From NCBI RefSeq assembly GCF_016904885.1, contig NZ_JADWYI010000001.1, positions 1,116,001-1,180,000 of the forward strand: a DNA stretch of 64,000 nt, read 5' to 3'. Positions within the stretch are counted from its first letter, which is position 1. Every line of letters begins with the position of its first letter. Source of the DNA: Archangium primigenium (GTDB lineage Bacteria > Myxococcota > Myxococcia > Myxococcales > Myxococcaceae). Of this stretch, positions 1-7,979 are shown piece by piece. The notes under the pieces were generated by a model. It made no database searches and was not told where the DNA came from. It was given only the letters and a program-made list of their open reading frames with translations. The translations under genes were made by a program, and so were the position numbers.

Positions 1-704
1 GCCCATGTATATAGCCGAGAAGGAGGGATTCTTACAGGCGCGAGGTATCGGATAGAATCAAGGTTTTGCGCTAGGCTTTCCTGGAGGTCGTAATTGTCCT
101 CCATGAATACCTTTAGTCCGTATTGGGAGATGTTTGTTTCAGTGGGGTTGATGCGAATCCCGTTGAAATGGACGGGAATTGCGGAAATGACTTGTGAGTA
201 GGGGGGCGCGGGAGGGGCAGGGCTGAATTGGATTTGGTACTGGTTGAGCCCCATGCGTTGTGCACCAAGTTCGAGAGGGCCATCCGGCGAACTCATGTGC
301 CGGTAATTGTAGGATTTCAGCTCCGCGCGTTCGTTCTCGGAGTCCACCGAGCCGATCGAGGCAGCGAAGGACATTGATTCTGCTCCATCGCGACCAATCA
401 ATCTGTCAAGCCACATGCTTCTTGTAGGGAAGAGTTCCAGGGAGAATTCGATGGTCCGGCTGGGCTCGTGACGGAACACCATCTCCGGCCAGACCCCCAG
501 GTCCACGAGACTGCGACTGTCCCCGAAGTTCAGCGCGCGCCTGCGATCGGTTGATTGGACCGTCTGCTTCAGCATGAGCAGGAACTGAAGCAGGCTCGTC
601 TTGCCGGAACTGTTCGTCCCGAAGAACACCGTCAACGGCGCGAGCCGGATGTCGCCGGTGTCCTGCCATGCCTTGAAGTTCTGGATGCGAAGTCGGGTCA
701 ACAT
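1..704 (-). CDS. AAA-family ATPase, N-terminal part (runs off left edge)
   Basis: The frame is open from an ATG at 702-704 to the left edge (234 codons seen). The protein begins MLTRLRIQNFKAWQD and has a Walker A motif GTNSSGKT at residues 29-36, the layout of SMC/RecF-like predicted ATPases (AAA_15/AAA_21, DUF3696-type) that sit in DNA-repair and defence loci. Walker B and signature motifs would lie outside the window. Base composition changes inside the gene: about 50 percent G+C in the first 180 bases of the window (the more C-terminal codons) against well over 60 percent near the start codon, and AT-rich codons such as TTA/ATA-type appear. That suggests horizontally acquired DNA entering from the left. 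The biological role cannot be assigned. Confidence 0.75.
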   Translation of the reverse strand, partial: MLTRLRIQNFKAWQDTGDIRLAPLTVFFGTNSSGKTSLLQFLLMLKQTVQSTDRRRALNFGDSRSLVDLGVWPEMVFRHEPSRTIEFSLELFPTRSMWLDRLIGRDGAESMSFAASIGSVDSENERAELKSYNYRHMSSPDGPLELGAQRMGLNQYQIQFSPAPPAPPYSQVISAIPVHFNGIRINPTETNISQYGLKVFMEDNYDLQESLAQNLDSIRYLAPVRIPPSRLYTW

Positions 705-727
705 GAGGCCGGGTTCTACCGCGTAAT

Positions 728-838
728 CCGTTCAGACCGAACGGCGCGCTCTTGCGAGGGCGTCCACCAGATGGGACTCCTCGCCGCTCGGTCCACTGCC
801 GGACGGCCCGCGCACCATGGGGTGACACCGGAGGTCAC
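728..838. promoter_or_regulatory. Inverted repeats in divergent intergenic region
   Basis: The 178-bp gap between the leftward ATPase gene and the rightward gene at 883 contains two dyads. One is CCGTTC-N5-GAACGG at 728-744, 24 bases upstream of the ATPase start. The other is GTGAC-N7-GTCAC at 822-838. Either could be an operator for one of the divergent genes. No convincing -35/-10 pair was found, so this rests on symmetry only. Confidence 0.3.
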
Positions 839-882
839 ATTTCCGTGCTGACTTCTCCCGTCATGTCTAGACTGGGACTCGC

Positions 883-2016
883 ATGGAGACCGAGGAACAG
901 GAGGGAGGGCGCGCCGAGGGACTGCCGCTGAGCTTCTACGCGCGGTGGGACGCCTCCACCGTGGACGAGAAGCTGGCCCTGGCGCGCGAGGCCGCGAGCC
1001 ATCCGGGCTTCGACGCGGAGGACGCCTTCGAGGTGGGCGGCCGTCTGGAGGAGGCGCTGGAGGAGGCGGGCCGCCACGCGGAGCTGGAGGCCGTGCTGGA
1101 CGAGTGGCGGCGGCGCGCGCCCCGGGTGCACGACGCCGAGCCCGCCGTGTACACGTGGCGGGTGGAGCTGGCCTTGCGGCGGCCGGGCGGGGACGTGAAG
1201 GGCGCGCTGGTGGCGCTGGCGCGGCGCACGGGCGACTGCGCGCTGGTGACCCGACTGGCCGAGTGGTGTCTCTACCGGGGCCGCGTGGAGGAGGCGTGGG
1301 CGGGCCTGCGCGAGGCGTGGCCCCGGGTGCGCGAGGACGAGTCCCTGCCCGAGTGGACGCGGGTGGACTACGTGACGCGCGCGGTGCTCACCGGCATGGA
1401 CGCGGCGCTGTTCCGGGAGCCCGCGCTGGGCGAGCCCGTGCTGGCCTCGCTGCTCGCGCCCTTCGAGCGGGCGGTGCCGCACTGGCTGGGCGAGGCCCTG
1501 GCGCTGCGCACCGGCCGCGAGGCGTGGCGACGGCGCTCGGGCCACGAGGTGCTGGCCCTGCCCGTGGAGCGCTTCATCGACGCGCAGCGCGCCCTGGTGA
1601 TGTCCTTCGAGCCGGAGTTGCGGCTGCGCCAGGGCTGGCCGTGGGGCCGCACGCAGCTGCTGTTCCCGGAGCTCTTCCACCTGCTGCCCGGCCCGTATGG
1701 CGAGGGCGGGAGGGATCCCCGGCCCGAGCATGTGCTGCTGCCCGTGCTGCGTGACCTGGAGCAATGGGTGTGGGGCCAGGCCGAGGAGCGGGCCCTGCAT
1801 CCGCACGTGCACGCCGCCCTGACGCTCTCGCTGCGCCCCTGGGGCGAGTACCTGTGTGGGCTCGGGCTGCTCGGGGCCGAGGCGTGGGCGGACTGGTGGG
1901 CGGCGGCCTGGGAGGTGCTCGCGGTCCTGCCCGAGCAGTTCGCCACGGCGGGGGATGGCCCGCTCGTGGATGAGGTGCACCGGTTCTTTCGAGGAGGCGC
2001 GCACGGTCATGGGTGA
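883..2016 (+). CDS. Hypothetical acidic protein, 377 aa
   Basis: Soluble, Glu/Ala/Trp-rich, mostly helical protein with no signal peptide, membrane segment or motif I recognise. It begins METEEQEGGRAEGLPLSFY. The helices look repeat-like, with recurring paired helices rich in E-A-W and R-A-L, so a helical-repeat scaffold is possible but unproven. Its last eight bases (ATGGGTGA) contain the start codon of the next gene, so the two are translationally coupled and probably act together. The partner is a HEAT-like protein with a SEC-C zinc motif. Confidence 0.75.
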   Translation: METEEQEGGRAEGLPLSFYARWDASTVDEKLALAREAASHPGFDAEDAFEVGGRLEEALEEAGRHAELEAVLDEWRRRAPRVHDAEPAVYTWRVELALRRPGGDVKGALVALARRTGDCALVTRLAEWCLYRGRVEEAWAGLREAWPRVREDESLPEWTRVDYVTRAVLTGMDAALFREPALGEPVLASLLAPFERAVPHWLGEALALRTGREAWRRRSGHEVLALPVERFIDAQRALVMSFEPELRLRQGWPWGRTQLLFPELFHLLPGPYGEGGRDPRPEHVLLPVLRDLEQWVWGQAEERALHPHVHAALTLSLRPWGEYLCGLGLLGAEAWADWWAAAWEVLAVLPEQFATAGDGPLVDEVHRFFRGGAHGHG

Positions 2017-2791
2017 CGTCACGGGTGAAGTGGAGGACGCGGAGGCGCGGTGGGGCCTGCGCATGTGTTCGGGGGCCGTGTCGCCCGAGGGCGCGTGGGT
2101 GGAGGTGCTCGCGCGCGGCGAGGCGGCCGCGGCGCCCCTGGAGCGCATCCTGGAGGAGGGGGACGAGGACGCCATCGCCACCTACCAGGCGGCGATCCTG
2201 CTCTCGCGCTTGAGTCTGCCCCGCTCCGTGGGCCCCATGGCGCGTCGGCTGATGCGCACGGAGATTGGCTCGCCCCTGCAGGAGGCCCTCGTGGAGAATT
2301 TGAGCTCCTGGGGCACGGCGGTGGCCCCCGCCGTCCTGGAGGTGCTCGACACGGCCCCGGACGCGGACGCGCGCCTGAGCCTGCTGCGGGTGCTGGCGGA
2401 GTGTGGCGCGCGGGACGAGCGCATCCTCGCCGCGCTGCTCGCGGACCTCGCCAGCAACGACGTCATCCCCGCGGTCATCAACCTGGTGCGCTACGGGGAC
2501 CCCGCGGCCCGCGCGCCCCTGTCGCGCATGCTGGACGACTACGTCTTGAATGACGCGGTGGAGGACCTGTTCGCCCAGCAGGAGGTGCGCGAATTGGCCT
2601 CGGGCCTGCTCTCGCTCGGGGGCACGCTGAGCGACGCCCAGAGCGAGAAGGTCGAGCAGGCGTGGCGGCTCGGCGAGCCCCTGCGGGCGCGGCTCCGGCG
2701 CATGACGGGCGAGCGGCCCGGCCGCAACACGCCCTGCTGGTGTGGCAGTGGGGTGAAGTACAAGAAGTGCCACCTGGGCTCGGAGCGCTGA
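2009..2791 (+). CDS. HEAT-like repeat protein with C-terminal SEC-C motif
   Basis: 260 aa from the ATG at 2009, which overlaps the stop of the preceding gene and has GAGGAGG about 12 bases upstream. A longer reading from 1856 has a different, Arg/Ser-rich composition and is unlikely to be used. Residues about 25-225 form successive helix pairs typical of HEAT/armadillo-like repeats (for example LLSRLSLPRSVGPMARRL and LLRVLAECGARDERILAALL). The C-terminus carries a SEC-C zinc-binding module: PGRNTPCWCGSGVKYKKCH, with the C-x-C-x8-C-H/C arrangement known from the SecA C-terminus and many small accessory proteins. The role is unknown; a protein-protein or RNA-binding adaptor is reasonable. Confidence 0.8.
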   Translation: MGDVTGEVEDAEARWGLRMCSGAVSPEGAWVEVLARGEAAAAPLERILEEGDEDAIATYQAAILLSRLSLPRSVGPMARRLMRTEIGSPLQEALVENLSSWGTAVAPAVLEVLDTAPDADARLSLLRVLAECGARDERILAALLADLASNDVIPAVINLVRYGDPAARAPLSRMLDDYVLNDAVEDLFAQQEVRELASGLLSLGGTLSDAQSEKVEQAWRLGEPLRARLRRMTGERPGRNTPCWCGSGVKYKKCHLGSER

Positions 2792-2832
2792 GCCATTGCC
2801 TCCCGGCGTCCGGACGGGGCAGGGTGGGGCGC

Positions 2833-3183
2833 ATGGGCGACGAGCAGGAGTGGAGCCTCACCGAGGGCGGACACACGTTGGGCCGGATGGGCGCGGAGGG
2901 CGGCACCGTCGTCCGGGACGAGTCCCATCCGTGCGGCGCGCGGCTCATCCTGGAGGAGGACCTCTCGCGCGCCTTCCACGCCCTCACCTGTGGGGTGACG
3001 GGGTGGCTCCTGCACCGCCGCTTCTTCTCCACCGAGGCCGAGGCCGAGGCCGCCTGGGCCGAGATGCGGCCCGCGCTGGTGGAACTGGCGCGCGAGCTCC
3101 CCGCGTCGGGTCCCCGGCCGGGCGCGCCCGCCACGCGCGAGGCGGGAGCCCGGCTGGGCGTCTTCCTCGCCCGCTTCCCGTGA
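2833..3183 (+). CDS. Small hypothetical protein, 116 aa
   Basis: Begins MGDEQEWSLTEGGHTLGRMG, 41 bases after the SEC-C gene on the same strand, so it may belong to the same transcript. The composition is ordinary for this genome. There is no signal peptide or membrane segment, and no domain I recognise. A short core (residues about 22-80) mixes strands and helices, with a W-L-L-H-R-R-F-F-S segment and an acidic AEAEAEAAWAE helix. An upstream in-frame extension to 2662 runs through the coding region of the preceding gene and was rejected. Confidence 0.6.
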   Translation: MGDEQEWSLTEGGHTLGRMGAEGGTVVRDESHPCGARLILEEDLSRAFHALTCGVTGWLLHRRFFSTEAEAEAAWAEMRPALVELARELPASGPRPGAPATREAGARLGVFLARFP

Positions 3184-3243
3184 AGCGGGTGTCAGACCGG
3201 AGAGGGACACTGCGTCCGGGTGCGCCGTTCCCCGGAGGCTCGC

Positions 3244-3438
3244 ATGTGCAATCCCATCCGCCCGATTCCTTCCGCTCCGGCCTTCCGGAGGGCGTCCGTG
3301 TGCGCCTCGGCCCCGGTGGCGGGCGCGCACGCCGGGGAGCCCCGGCCCCTGCCCCCCTTCGTCTCCTCCGCGCCGCCCCGCTCCGAGGGTGAGGCCCTGC
3401 TCCGGCGCATCTTCACCCGAGGTACGTGCGTGTCGTGA
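3244..3438 (+). CDS. Possible small protein, 64 aa
   Basis: Begins MCNPIRPIPSAPAFRRAS after a GGAGG ribosome-binding site centred near 3235 at normal spacing. It is Pro/Ala/Ser-rich with two N-terminal Cys residues and no recognised domain. The ribosome-binding site is the main support; codon use is not distinctive. It could equally be non-coding leader DNA ahead of the receiver gene. Confidence 0.3.
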   Translation: MCNPIRPIPSAPAFRRASVCASAPVAGAHAGEPRPLPPFVSSAPPRSEGEALLRRIFTRGTCVS

Positions 3439-3611
3439 AGTGGCCCGGGATGTAGCCGTCCCGAGGTAGGAGTTGTGTCGCCAACTGGTCAGGGCCCGCG
3501 CGGAGAGGGAGCATGGGGGGCGGCGTTCCAGGCGGGAGGGACCGGTTTCGTGGGACACTGGGCCTCTTGGTGGCGGCGCCCGAATCCCCGCTTCGCGGAA
3601 GAGGGCGTCCG

Positions 3612-4025
3612 ATGCAAGACAAGCAGGAGGGTGCGCGCGTGCGCGGCCGGGTAATGATCGTGGACGATGATGTGATGGTGAGTTCGGCGCTGCGCCGGAC
3701 GCTGGCGCGCGAGCACGACGTGGAGGTCATGACGAGCTCGCGCTCGGCGCTGGAGCTGTTGTCGGGACCCAAGGGCGCGGAGATCGACGTCGTGCTCTGC
3801 GACCTGATGATGCCGGACCTCACGGGCATGGACCTGCACAAGGAGCTGTCCAAGTCGGCGCCCACGGTGGCGCGCCGCATGGTGTTCGTCACGGGCGGGG
3901 CGTTCACGTCCGAGGCGCGGGCCTTCATGGATCAGGTGAAGAACGCGCGCGTGGACAAGCCCTTCGATTCGCAGCAACTGCGCGAGCAGGTGCGCGAGTG
4001 GGTCGTCAAGGCGCGCGCGGAGTAG
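3612..4025 (+). CDS. Stand-alone response-regulator receiver
   Basis: 137 aa from the ATG at 3612, with GGAAGAGGG upstream. The single CheY-like domain has the acidic pair D18-D20 (VMIVDDDV), phospho-acceptor Asp64 in VVLCDLMMPD, and the conserved Thr/Lys region FVTGG...VDKPFDSQQL. There is no output domain, so it must act through protein contact, as many single-domain receivers do in phosphorelays. The cognate kinase is not adjacent. A longer reading from 3513 lacks homology before the domain. Confidence 0.92.
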   Translation: MQDKQEGARVRGRVMIVDDDVMVSSALRRTLAREHDVEVMTSSRSALELLSGPKGAEIDVVLCDLMMPDLTGMDLHKELSKSAPTVARRMVFVTGGAFTSEARAFMDQVKNARVDKPFDSQQLREQVREWVVKARAE

Positions 4026-4028
4026 GCG

Positions 4029-5000
4029 TCACAGGTCCAGCACGAGCTGGCGCGAGCGGGCCCGCGACACACACACCAGCATGTCGCAGCGCGCCGCGCG
4101 CCGGGCCTCGGACAGGAAGGTGTCGCGGTGCTCGGGCTCGCCCTCGAGCACGCGGGTGAGGCAGGCGCCGCAACTGCCCGCCTCGCAGTCGCTCGGCACG
4201 CGCATGCCGTTCTCTCGCAGCACCTGGAGCACCGAGTTGCCCGGCGGCACCGGATAGGTGGCGCCCGAGCTGCGCACCACCACCTGGAACTCCTGCTCCG
4301 CCTCGGTCCCCACGGCCCCCACGCCGTCGGCGGAGAAGGCCTCGAAGTGCACCTTCTCGCGCGGCCACTCGTGATGTTGGGTGGCCTCGCGCACCGCGCG
4401 CATCAGTGGCGCGGGCCCGCAGCAGTAGACGCGGTGGCCGCCCGGGCGCCGGGTGAGCAGGGCCTTGAGGTCCAGGCGCCGCGCCGGGTCGCCCAGGTCG
4501 TGGTGCAGCGTGACGTGTCCGGCGAACGCGGGCGAGGTGAGCAGCTCGCGGAACGCCGTGCGCTCGGGCGAGCGGGTGCAGTAGTGCAGGTGCCAGGGCG
4601 CGCCCTGGCGCTGGAGCGCATGGGCCATGGACACCAGCGGCGTGATGCCGATGCCGCCCCCCACCAGCACGTAGCCGCGCGCGTACATCAGTGGGAAGGC
4701 GCAGCGCGGCGGGCCCACCGTGAGTTCGTCCCCCTCGTGCACCTGCTCGTGCATGGCCCGCGAGCCGCCCCGGCCGCCCGCGTCCTTCTGCACGGCGATC
4801 ACGTAGCGGTGCCGCTCCGCCGGATCGTTGCAGAGCGAGTACTGCCGCGTGAACCCCCCGGGCACCTGGACGTCCACATGCGCGCCCGCCTCGAAGGCGG
4901 GCAGGGCGGCGCCGTCCGGCGAGACGAGCTCATACGAGCGGATGCCTTCCGCCTCGGACGTGATGCGGTGGACGCGCAAGCGCAGGGTGTCTTGAGACAT
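4029..5000 (-). CDS. VanB/phthalate-dioxygenase-reductase type ferredoxin reductase
   Basis: 323 aa. It delivers electrons from NAD(P)H to an oxygenase or similar acceptor. Domain order: FNR-type flavin barrel (residues about 1-105, with RQYSLCNDP in the flavin-binding RxYS position), NAD-binding domain (YVLVGGGIGITPLVSM near 110-125 and the CCGPAPLM motif near 195), then a plant-type 2Fe-2S domain. The cluster ligands are in CEAGSCGAC, with the fourth Cys in LVCVS near the end. This is the phthalate-dioxygenase-reductase order with ferredoxin last. No oxygenase is adjacent; the Rieske oxygenase at 43169 is a possible but unproven partner. AAGGA precedes the start. Confidence 0.92.
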   Translation of the reverse strand: MSQDTLRLRVHRITSEAEGIRSYELVSPDGAALPAFEAGAHVDVQVPGGFTRQYSLCNDPAERHRYVIAVQKDAGGRGGSRAMHEQVHEGDELTVGPPRCAFPLMYARGYVLVGGGIGITPLVSMAHALQRQGAPWHLHYCTRSPERTAFRELLTSPAFAGHVTLHHDLGDPARRLDLKALLTRRPGGHRVYCCGPAPLMRAVREATQHHEWPREKVHFEAFSADGVGAVGTEAEQEFQVVVRSSGATYPVPPGNSVLQVLRENGMRVPSDCEAGSCGACLTRVLEGEPEHRDTFLSEARRAARCDMLVCVSRARSRQLVLDL

Positions 5001-5240
5001 GGATGTGGGATTCCTTCACGTGTGCAAGGCCTCGTCGCCCCTTTTCGGGCACGACGTCCAGCCGCGAGCAGGATGGGAAGTCCCACCCCCCCACCGCAAT
5101 CGAACGGCGGACACGGTCCGCGATGAATGGCCGACACGCCGGGCACGTCCCACCGCATGAGGCCTCTTCCCGGCTCGGGATGAGTGTAGGTGTGCCTCCG
5201 ACGTGCAGCACCCCACCCCGTGGAACGAGGAGTCACCGCC

Positions 5241-5999
5241 ATGTTGTCGTCCCGCCGCGCCGCCCTGCTCTCCGCGCTGTTGCTCGGCCTGCCGCTCACC
5301 GCCGGAGCCCAGCCGCGTCCGCCCCCCGCCGCCACGCCCGCGGCCACGACGCAGGAGCGCACCATCCGCGTCGAGGGCCGTGGCGAGGCCAAGGCGGCGC
5401 CGGACGAGGCCTTCATCGACTTGGCGGTGGAGACCCAGGCGCCCACGGCCCAGGCGGCCTCCGACGCCAACGCGAAGAAGATGGAGAAGGTGCTCGCCGC
5501 GCTCGTGCAGGCGGGCCTGGTGCGCAAGGACATCGAGACGAACAACTACGCGGTGTACCCGGACTACGCACCCAACCCGCGCGGGGACGCGGCGCCCAAG
5601 CAGGTGGGCTACCGGGTGAGCAACAACGTGCACGTGCACGTGCGCGACCTGAACCGCGTGGGCCCGTTCCTGGACGTGGCGCTCAAGGCGGGCGCCAACC
5701 GCGTGGACTCGGTGAGCTTCGGGTTGAGCAAGCCGGAGGTGGTGCGGGACGCCGCCCTGCGCGACGCGGTGGAGCGGGCGCGGCAGTCCGGCCAGGTGCT
5801 CGCGGCGGCGCTGGGCGTGAAGCTGGGCGCGGTGCTGGACGCCAGCACCATCTCCGAGCCCGTGCGTGTCTTCCCGCTCATGCGCAGCGCCATGCCCCAG
5901 AGCGCCGAGGACTCCGCCGCCTCCACGCCCATCCAGCCCAAGGAGCAGACGGTGGAGGCGACGGTGACCGTCATCTTCGCCATCGACGCGGGGAAGTAG
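5241..5999 (+). CDS. SIMPL-domain (DUF541) periplasmic protein
   Basis: 252 aa with a clear signal peptide (MLSSRRAALLSALLLGLPLTAGAQ, cut near residue 23) and a SIMPL/DUF541 domain over most of the rest. Typical features are the opening strand TIRVEGRGEAKAAPDEAFIDLAVET, the NAKKMEKVLAALVQAG helix, VYPDYAP, and the VDSVSFGLSKPE strand. Family members are periplasmic or outer-membrane proteins of poorly defined function (oxidative stress, interaction with signalling molecules). The start follows GAACGAGGAG. It is convergent with the DUF2267 gene. Confidence 0.88.
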   Translation: MLSSRRAALLSALLLGLPLTAGAQPRPPPAATPAATTQERTIRVEGRGEAKAAPDEAFIDLAVETQAPTAQAASDANAKKMEKVLAALVQAGLVRKDIETNNYAVYPDYAPNPRGDAAPKQVGYRVSNNVHVHVRDLNRVGPFLDVALKAGANRVDSVSFGLSKPEVVRDAALRDAVERARQSGQVLAAALGVKLGAVLDASTISEPVRVFPLMRSAMPQSAEDSAASTPIQPKEQTVEATVTVIFAIDAGK

Positions 6000-6002
6000 C
6001 GC

Positions 6003-6455
6003 CTACTGCGGCAGGTCCGCGCCCCGGCGCGCGGCGTCCCAGGTGCCGGCCACGTTGGGCGGCATCTCCCGGCCGATGCGCTCCGCCAGCCGCTCGGTGA
6101 TCTGCGAGTGGATGGCGGAGAAGACCACGTGCAGCACCAGCCGCACCTTCTCCGCATCCACCTGCAGGTGCTCGGCCACGTCCAGGTAGAAATCGTCCTT
6201 CTCGAAGCGGCGCGCGTTGGCGCTCCGCTCCTTCCAGCAGTGCTGGAACTGCTGACGCAACGCCTCGGGCAACTGCTCCTTCATCTCCTGCACGAGCCCG
6301 CCGGGAAGCCGCTCGCACAGCGCGCAGATGATCGCCTCCGCCGCGTCGGTCGGCGGGTATTCGGGGACATCGCGGTTGATGCGCGCGAAGAAGGACTCCG
6401 CGCTCGTGCCCACGCCCTCACCCGACCAGGACTCCGTCACCTGAGTATGTGTCAT
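6003..6455 (-). CDS. DUF2267 family protein
   Basis: 150 aa and soluble. It matches the DUF2267 layout: residues about 20-70 (FFARINRDVP...AAEAIICALCERLPGGLVQEMKEQLPEALR) followed by the second helix bundle (DFYLDVAEHLQVDAEKVRLVLHVVFSAIHSQITERL). The family is all-helical, about 120-150 aa, and of unknown biochemical function; members often sit with stress genes. This copy stands alone, convergent with the SIMPL gene (3 bases apart). Confidence 0.88.
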   Translation of the reverse strand: MTHTQVTESWSGEGVGTSAESFFARINRDVPEYPPTDAAEAIICALCERLPGGLVQEMKEQLPEALRQQFQHCWKERSANARRFEKDDFYLDVAEHLQVDAEKVRLVLHVVFSAIHSQITERLAERIGREMPPNVAGTWDAARRGADLPQ

Positions 6456-6520
6456 CGGTCTGTCCGCCTCCTGTCCTTGTCAGATTGGAGACGTGGACCC
6501 CGGACGGCAGCGGGCGGGCC

Positions 6521-7948
6521 CTATTTGGCCGGGAGGCCGCCTGGCCGCTGTCCGGGCGGCGGACCGGCGTACAGGTCGATGACCTCGGTCAGTGCCCGCT
6601 GGCACACCGAGCAGAAGGGCACCCGGTCCCGGGTGAACATCACGCAGTCGAGCTGGGGCCGGTAGTACCCGCGCGCCTCGTACATGGCGCCCTCGAACGC
6701 GCCCGTCTTGCCCGCGGCGGGGTCCTCCTTGAAGAAGCGCTCCTCCCAGTCGCGCTGGGCGGTGAAGAGCGCGTCCATGTCCGCCTCGGGCCGACGCTCG
6801 GCGCGGATGCGGCGGCGCTGGGTCTGCACCTCGCGCGCATGGGCCTCGTACTCGTCCTTCTTCCAGGGCGTGGGCAGGGCCGTGCCCGCCGCCACCAGGT
6901 CCTTCCACTTGAGGGCCGCGGGGTCGTTGAGCGCGGTGACGTTCTTCTCCCACGGCTCCACGCGCTCCTCGCTCGGGGCGTAGGCGGTCTCGGAGGTGTA
7001 GTACTCGTCGGCGAGCCCCGCGAAGTGGTGCCCGAACTCGTGCACGAAGACGTAGGGGGACCAGAGGCTGTCGGCGGCCACCGTGCTGTACAGCCCGAAG
7101 ATGCCGCCCCCGCCGTAGGTGTTGCCGTTGACGAGGATCTCCACGAACTCGTACGGGGCGAACGCGGCGATGTCCCGGAAGCGGCGGTTCTCGAAGGTGA
7201 GCACGTAGCGCTCGCTGCCGAAGGCGTCATAGGTGGCGCCCACGGGCGAGTCCCGGTGCACGCCCGTGGAGGGCCGGGAGATGCCGGACTGGCGCGCCGC
7301 CGGCATGAGCCCCCAGACGTTGAAGTCGCGCTTGCGCTCCTTGAAGGGCGCGTAGGTGAAGAGCATGTCCACGAGCCGCCGGGCGTCCTTCTCGAACTTC
7401 GCGCGCTCCTTCTCCGTGTACCCGTCCCCGAGGATGAGCAGGTCCACCTTGTCCGCCGGGGCGCCGCTCTCCAGCAGCTTCACGAGCGGGCCGGGCGAGG
7501 CCGGGGGCGTGGGGTCCACGAACATGTCCGCGGGGTCCACCGTGAAGCTCCACACCTCGCGAAAGGTGTTGTCCTTGGCGCGCTTCTTGAGCAGCACCTG
7601 CACGGGCTTCTCCGGCGCGGGAAAGCGCAGGGACTCGTGGAAGGTGCGGTTCATCTCGCGCGCCTCGGGCGTGCTCTCCCACTCGCCGTAGATGGACGCG
7701 AAGCCCCGGGAGAACAGGAGCCGGTTGCTCTGCCGGTCCCGCACCTCGAAGAGGTACTTGCCGAGGTTGGTCTCGTCGACGGCGCGCTGGGGGCTGCCCG
7801 GCCAGGGCAGGGGCTCCACCACCAGCCGGTCGGGGCTGAAGCGCTCCTCGGTGGCGTTGCCGGTGTGGAAGTAGTCGACGCGGAAGGTACGGGGGCCGGG
7901 CGGGCTCGGAGGGCTCGCGGCCAGCAGCAGGGCCAGCAGGAGGTTCAT
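6521..7948 (-). CDS. M64 (IgA-peptidase-like) metalloendopeptidase
   Basis: 475 aa exported zinc protease with a short signal peptide (MNLLLALLLAASPPSP). The peptidase M64 domain spans about residues 165-460. The signature is ILGDGYT early in the domain and the zinc site HEFGHHFAGLADEYY near residues 302-316 (HExxH with the third ligand Asp or Glu downstream in the glycine-linked turn). The C-terminal CVMFTRDRVPFCSVCQRAL is also typical of the family. It probably cuts proteins outside the cell, consistent with a predatory or saprophytic life, which is inference. It is monocistronic or loosely linked to the upstream PEGA gene 31 bases away. Confidence 0.92.
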   Translation of the reverse strand: MNLLLALLLAASPPSPPGPRTFRVDYFHTGNATEERFSPDRLVVEPLPWPGSPQRAVDETNLGKYLFEVRDRQSNRLLFSRGFASIYGEWESTPEAREMNRTFHESLRFPAPEKPVQVLLKKRAKDNTFREVWSFTVDPADMFVDPTPPASPGPLVKLLESGAPADKVDLLILGDGYTEKERAKFEKDARRLVDMLFTYAPFKERKRDFNVWGLMPAARQSGISRPSTGVHRDSPVGATYDAFGSERYVLTFENRRFRDIAAFAPYEFVEILVNGNTYGGGGIFGLYSTVAADSLWSPYVFVHEFGHHFAGLADEYYTSETAYAPSEERVEPWEKNVTALNDPAALKWKDLVAAGTALPTPWKKDEYEAHAREVQTQRRRIRAERRPEADMDALFTAQRDWEERFFKEDPAAGKTGAFEGAMYEARGYYRPQLDCVMFTRDRVPFCSVCQRALTEVIDLYAGPPPGQRPGGLPAK

Positions 7949-7979
7949 GGCCCGGCACGCTACCCGATGCCCCGCCCCC

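Noticed and set aside
406-851. Two overlapping 98- and 140-codon frames near the left edge
   Set aside because: Both are out-of-frame with the AAA ATPase coding sequence, which carries a clear Walker A motif.
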